64,000 nucleotides of DNA from UBA7672 sp965279205 (lineage in GTDB: Bacteria > Pseudomonadota > Alphaproteobacteria > Caulobacterales > Hyphomonadaceae): assembly GCA_965279205.1 (NCBI GenBank), contig OZ257144.1, positions 3,410,001-3,474,000 on the forward strand, written 5' to 3'. Position 1 is the first letter of the stretch. Each line of letters opens with the position of its first letter. The notes below the pieces were generated by a model. That model made no database searches and had not been told where the DNA came from. It saw only the letters and a program-made list of their open reading frames with translations. This document shows, one piece after another, positions 61,414-64,000 of the stretch. The translations under genes were made by a program, and so were the position numbers.

Positions 61414-62139
61414 CTATCCGGTGATGTACTGCCCGCCATTGGCTGTCAGCGTCGCTCCCGTCATGAAGCCGCTGTCGGGGTTGGCGAGGAAGGATACGCA
61501 GGCTGCGATCTCCTCGGCCTTTCCGAGCCGGCCGACCGGGATCGTAGCAATAATGCCTTCCAGAACCTTTTCAGGCACGGCGGCGACCATTTCCGTGTCG
61601 ATATAGCCCGGGCAGATCACGTTCACGGTGATGCCCTTCTTGGCGTTCTCCTGCGCCAGCGCCTTGGTGAAGCCGATCAGGCCGGCCTTGGCCGCCGAAT
61701 AGTTCACCTGCCCGATCTGGCCCTTCTGGCCGTTGATCGAGGAGATGTTGACGATCCGGCCGAAGTTCCGCTCGCGCATGCCCTCGATGGTCAGGCGGCA
61801 GAGGTTGAAGGCGGAGGTGAGGTCGACGCGGATGACATCGTCCCACTGCTGGCGTGTCATGCGGTGCAGCGTTGCGTCCCGCGTGATGCCAGCATTGTTC
61901 ACCAGCACGTCGACCGGCCCGAGGTCCTTGGTGATCGCCGCGATCCCCTCGGCGCAGGCATCGTAGTCGCCCACATCCCACTTGAAGGCCTTCACCCCTA
62001 GCTCGGCCGCGCACTTCCCCGCCGCCTCGTCATTCCCTGCATAATTGGCGGCGACCCTGAAGCCGTCCTTGACCAGCCTCTCCGTGATCGCCCGGCCGAT
62101 GCCGCGCGTTCCCCCGGTAACAAGCGCGACCTTCGCCAT
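61414..62139 (-). CDS. phbB: Acetoacetyl-CoA reductase
   Basis: 241 aa short-chain dehydrogenase with AGGGAGAA before the ATG. NAD(P)-binding TGGTRGIGRA at 8-17, NNAG at 81-84, catalytic Ser133/134, Tyr147 and Lys151 (NYSAAKAG). It reduces acetoacetyl-CoA to (R)-3-hydroxybutyryl-CoA for polyhydroxybutyrate synthesis. Length and NITRDATLHRMT-like text favour PhbB over FabG, and divergent phaR supports it. The thiolase phbA and synthase phaC are not in this window. Confidence 0.88.
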   Translation of the reverse strand: MAKVALVTGGTRGIGRAITERLVKDGFRVAANYAGNDEAAGKCAAELGVKAFKWDVGDYDACAEGIAAITKDLGPVDVLVNNAGITRDATLHRMTRQQWDDVIRVDLTSAFNLCRLTIEGMRERNFGRIVNISSINGQKGQIGQVNYSAAKAGLIGFTKALAQENAKKGITVNVICPGYIDTEMVAAVPEKVLEGIIATIPVGRLGKAEEIAACVSFLANPDSGFMTGATLTANGGQYITG

Positions 62140-62381
62140 TGCGTTCTCCCTGCCGCCTCACGAGACGGTGATCACTATAGCCAACTTCCGGGCGAATGCT
62201 CGCTCGATGAGCGAGGCGCTCAAGAAAATTGCTGCGCTTTTGCTGCACCCGCCGAATGAGTGTGCAGGTGCGTAAAACTCGTGCTACAAGGCAGGCTGAA
62301 CGCAATTTAATGCGGTCGCAGCCAGAGCCGTCGCGGGGGAAGCGAGGACGGCGGTGCAGCGGCCCAACGGGGAGCAGGTCT
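62140..62381. promoter_or_regulatory. Divergent phbB/phaR control region
   Basis: Holds two direct TTGCTGC repeats spaced 11 bases, one helical turn (62229-62235 and 62240-62246), within TTGCTGCGCTTTTGCTGCAC, plus TGTGCAGGTGCG nearby. PhaR proteins recognise TGC/GCA-rich sites, so this is a candidate autoregulatory operator. Inference only. Confidence 0.42.
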
Positions 62382-63017
62382 TTGTCGCAATCGAACGGCC
62401 ACGACGAAAAGATTGTCATCAAGAAGTATGCGAACCGGCGGCTCTACGACACGTCAGCCAGCGCTTACGTCACCCTGGAGCATCTCTCGGAGCTGACGCG
62501 CCAGGGCAAGGAATTCACGGTCCAGGACGCCAAGACGGGCGAGGACCTCACCCGCGCCGTGCTCGCCCAGATCATCTTCGAGCAGGAGAACAAGAAGGAC
62601 GGCGTCCTCCCGGTCTCCTTCCTTCGCCAGCTGATCCAGTTCTACGGCGACAACTTCCAGACCATGCTGCCGGCCTATCTCGAACTGTCGATGAAAACGT
62701 TCAACCAGCAGCAGGACAAGTGGCGCGACTACATGCAGACCGCGCTGGGCTCGGAAGAGCGCGCCAAAGCGTTCGACGAACAGGTCCGCAAGAACATGGC
62801 GATGTTCGAGGACACGATGAAGTTCTTCGCGCCCTTCGTACCGACAGGTCCGAAAGCCGACGAACCCATCCCCGGCGCGGCGCCAAAACCCTTCACGCCG
62901 CCTACCGGCGTCGACGCTATCCGCGCCCTCCAGCAGCAGATGCTCGACATGCAGAAGCAGCTCGCCCAGATCGCCACCGGCGCCTACACGCCCTCGGAAA
63001 AGCCCAAGGACAGCTAG
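62382..63017 (+). CDS. phaR: Polyhydroxyalkanoate synthesis repressor PhaR
   Basis: 211 aa from TTG 62382 with GGGGAG 8 bases upstream; earlier in-frame starts would prepend a non-conserved tail. The PHB/PHA accumulation regulator N-terminus IVIKKYANRRLYDTSASAYVTLEHL is diagnostic, followed by the DUF-type core VQDAKTGEDLTRAVLAQIIFEQE. The helical C-terminus binds PHB granules in known PhaR. It represses phasin and granule genes when free of polymer. Divergent from phbB. Confidence 0.92.
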   Translation: MSQSNGHDEKIVIKKYANRRLYDTSASAYVTLEHLSELTRQGKEFTVQDAKTGEDLTRAVLAQIIFEQENKKDGVLPVSFLRQLIQFYGDNFQTMLPAYLELSMKTFNQQQDKWRDYMQTALGSEERAKAFDEQVRKNMAMFEDTMKFFAPFVPTGPKADEPIPGAAPKPFTPPTGVDAIRALQQQMLDMQKQLAQIATGAYTPSEKPKDS

Positions 63018-63058
63018 GCTTCCTTCGGGCCGTTAACGCTAACAGCCGTCAACCTCGC

Positions 63059-63367
63059 ATGGCCCCCTGCTTGCAGCAGAAGGTCATGCGCGTCGAACCT
63101 GCCCCCCGCGTGTTCCGTAATGAAGACCGCCGCAAGCGGTCCTCGGCACACCATGGTCCATTTCAGGATCGTCGCGGCCAGCCACAGCCCGACCGCCGTG
63201 CTCGCCACACCGGCCATACCGTCCATGTCTGGTTCCAGCCGGCCTTCGGCGCCCACATCCTCGGCCAGATCGTTCCGGAAACGGTCGTGCCGGCCCGCGC
63301 CCAGCGCGCCTACAGCCAGCCCGAAACGCGCACGCCCCTGCGCCCGAGCCTCATCGAGTCGGCCTGA
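63059..63367 (+). CDS. Hypothetical small protein, 102 aa
   Basis: ATG 63059 (MAPCLQQKVM); Met at 63086 is an alternative. A basic, Arg/His/Gln-rich first half is followed by AFGAHILGQIVPE and ARAQRAYSQPETRTPLRPSLIESA. The ending (A-R-AY.....PL.P.LI) resembles short conserved alphaproteobacterial proteins of unknown function. An overlapping antisense frame (63014-63256) is less convincing. Confidence 0.5.
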   Translation: MAPCLQQKVMRVEPAPRVFRNEDRRKRSSAHHGPFQDRRGQPQPDRRARHTGHTVHVWFQPAFGAHILGQIVPETVVPARAQRAYSQPETRTPLRPSLIESA

Positions 63368-63376
63368 ACCGGCGAG

Positions 63377-63760
63377 CTAGCGCTTGTCGAGCTTGGCGAT
63401 CACCAGTTCGAGCATCCGCTCAAGCCGGTCGATGCGTTCGTGGATGCCGGCGATTACCTCGCGCGTCACCACGAATTCAGGCTGTCCCATCGGCGAGGAG
63501 GACCGCATGCTCGATCGGCTCGGCGCCGCCGACATCGCACCGGGATCTGCAGCGCCCGACCGCGTCGCGACTTCACGGGCATCGACTGAAAGCACGCGCG
63601 CGATCGCATGCACTTCCGGCCCTTCGAGTTCGCGCTGGTCGCGGAACACCATCTCGACTTCGTCGATGGTCATGCCCGCCGCCTGCGCCATGGCTGCGCG
63701 GGTGAGGCCAGCCGCCTTCAGCCGGTCATCGAACCAGTCGTGGTCGAAGAAGATTCCCAT
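63377..63760 (-). CDS. Hypothetical XRE-like HTH protein, 127 aa
   Basis: GGTGAGG precedes the ATG. Residues about 8-65 (WFDDRLKAAGLTRAAMAQAAGMTIDEVEMVFRDQRELEGPEVHAIARVLSVDA) read as a Cro/CI-type helix-turn-helix. A Ser/Ala/Pro-rich linker follows, then a short C-terminal coiled coil (GIHERIDRLERMLELVIAKL) that would dimerise. Probably a small transcription factor; target unknown. No operon partner is clear. Confidence 0.72.
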   Translation of the reverse strand: MGIFFDHDWFDDRLKAAGLTRAAMAQAAGMTIDEVEMVFRDQRELEGPEVHAIARVLSVDAREVATRSGAADPGAMSAAPSRSSMRSSSPMGQPEFVVTREVIAGIHERIDRLERMLELVIAKLDKR

Positions 63761-63829
63761 AGGCTCACCTCACCCTGATCCGGGAACGATGCGAAGGTCG
63801 CCAGCCCGGTCAGCAGGTCGCAGGGCGAC

Positions 63830-64000
63830 TCAGTGGCCGCCCCCGCCGTCGCCCACGGTGAAGTCGCGCCGCGCCGAGATGATCGTCACCACCACACCGG
63901 CCAGCACGTCGAGCAGGCACATCAGGGTGAGGATGAAGAACACCGAGGTCGAGAAGTTCGGCAGGAGCAGGAACTCGATGAGGCAGACGATGAACACGAT
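63830..64000 (-). CDS. C-terminal part of a membrane protein (truncated by window edge)
   Basis: The frame on the minus strand is open from the window edge to TGA at 63832-63830, giving 56 residues. Two strongly hydrophobic segments (IVFIVCLIEFLLL and VFFILTLMCLLDVLAGVVVTII) are separated by PNFSTS and followed by a cytoplasmic-looking SARRDFTVGDGGGGH tail. Probably two final transmembrane helices of a larger integral membrane protein. Family unidentified. Confidence 0.6.
   Translation of the reverse strand: MVFIVCLIEFLLLPNFSTSVFFILTLMCLLDVLAGVVVTIISARRDFTVGDGGGGH

Noticed and set aside
62354..63058. Plus-strand frame running through phaR in another phase
   Set aside because: PhaR signature occupies the other frame; only the part after 63059 may be a real small gene.
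63014..63256. 80-codon minus-strand frame after phaR
   Set aside because: Overlaps the more protein-like plus-strand frame at 63059 and starts without a ribosome site.

Overview
The window reads as chromosome of a GC-rich, free-living alphaproteobacterium. Evidence: strong G/C at third codon positions; the gene pairs ftsE-ftsX, metX-metW and phaR|phbB; a cluster of a chorismate-mutase-like gene, hisC and tyrA; tlpA|argH, lptM and lysA-TIGR02302; a fused indolepyruvate ferredoxin oxidoreductase beside an Lrp-type regulator; and dispersed palindromic repeats of the kind common in Caulobacterales and Rhizobiales. I lean towards Caulobacterales/Hyphomonadaceae, but this is an inference from gene content. 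One tRNA (CAT anticodon) is present. I saw no rRNA, CRISPR array, insertion sequence or integrase. No gene-free stretch exceeds 300 bases; the longest gaps (about 240-290 bases) mostly hold repeats.

Layout. 0-16 kb: S-formylglutathione hydrolase, an H-NS-like protein, the tRNA, an FAD oxidoreductase, a MAPEG protein, an ankyrin lipoprotein, the indolepyruvate oxidoreductase and its divergent Lrp regulator. A patchy accessory stretch follows (HTH protein, SnoaL-like protein, ParB-like/DNA adenine methylase pair, zinc ribbon, orphan HigA, DUF559 nuclease-like protein). All seven copies of a palindromic repeat that I could see lie in this first 16 kb. 16-24.4 kb: uvrB, twin small lipoproteins, a MORN-repeat protein, a secreted hydrolase and a LytS/LytTR two-component pair. 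24.4-31 kb: a 1209-residue protein joining TRAFs-binding-like TPR, trypsin-like and pesticin/lysozyme-like regions, then two tandem secreted paralogs of unknown function. 31-48 kb: what looks like an ancestral block tlpA|argH-lptM-lysA-TIGR02302, interrupted by a TIR-domain operon, PPOX and GNAT genes, and later by a methyltransferase, a redoxin/copper-monooxygenase fusion, a third paralog of the secreted family, a YciI protein and a beta-propeller lipoprotein. 48-64 kb: mostly housekeeping (phosphoribosyltransferase, zinc-ribbon membrane protein, ftsEX, YdcF, plsC, tyrA-hisC-chorismate mutase, metXW, PII, gloB, cupin, phbB, phaR).

Candidates for a new system: (1) the two-gene, translationally coupled operon after argH encoding a small unknown protein and a protein with an N-terminal TIR and two further Rossmann-like nucleotide-processing domains; (2) the TRAFs-binding/trypsin/pesticin fusion, which looks like a conflict effector; (3) the low-GC ParB-like/HEPN-like plus Dam pair. 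All three functional ideas are inferences from domain patterns read by eye.
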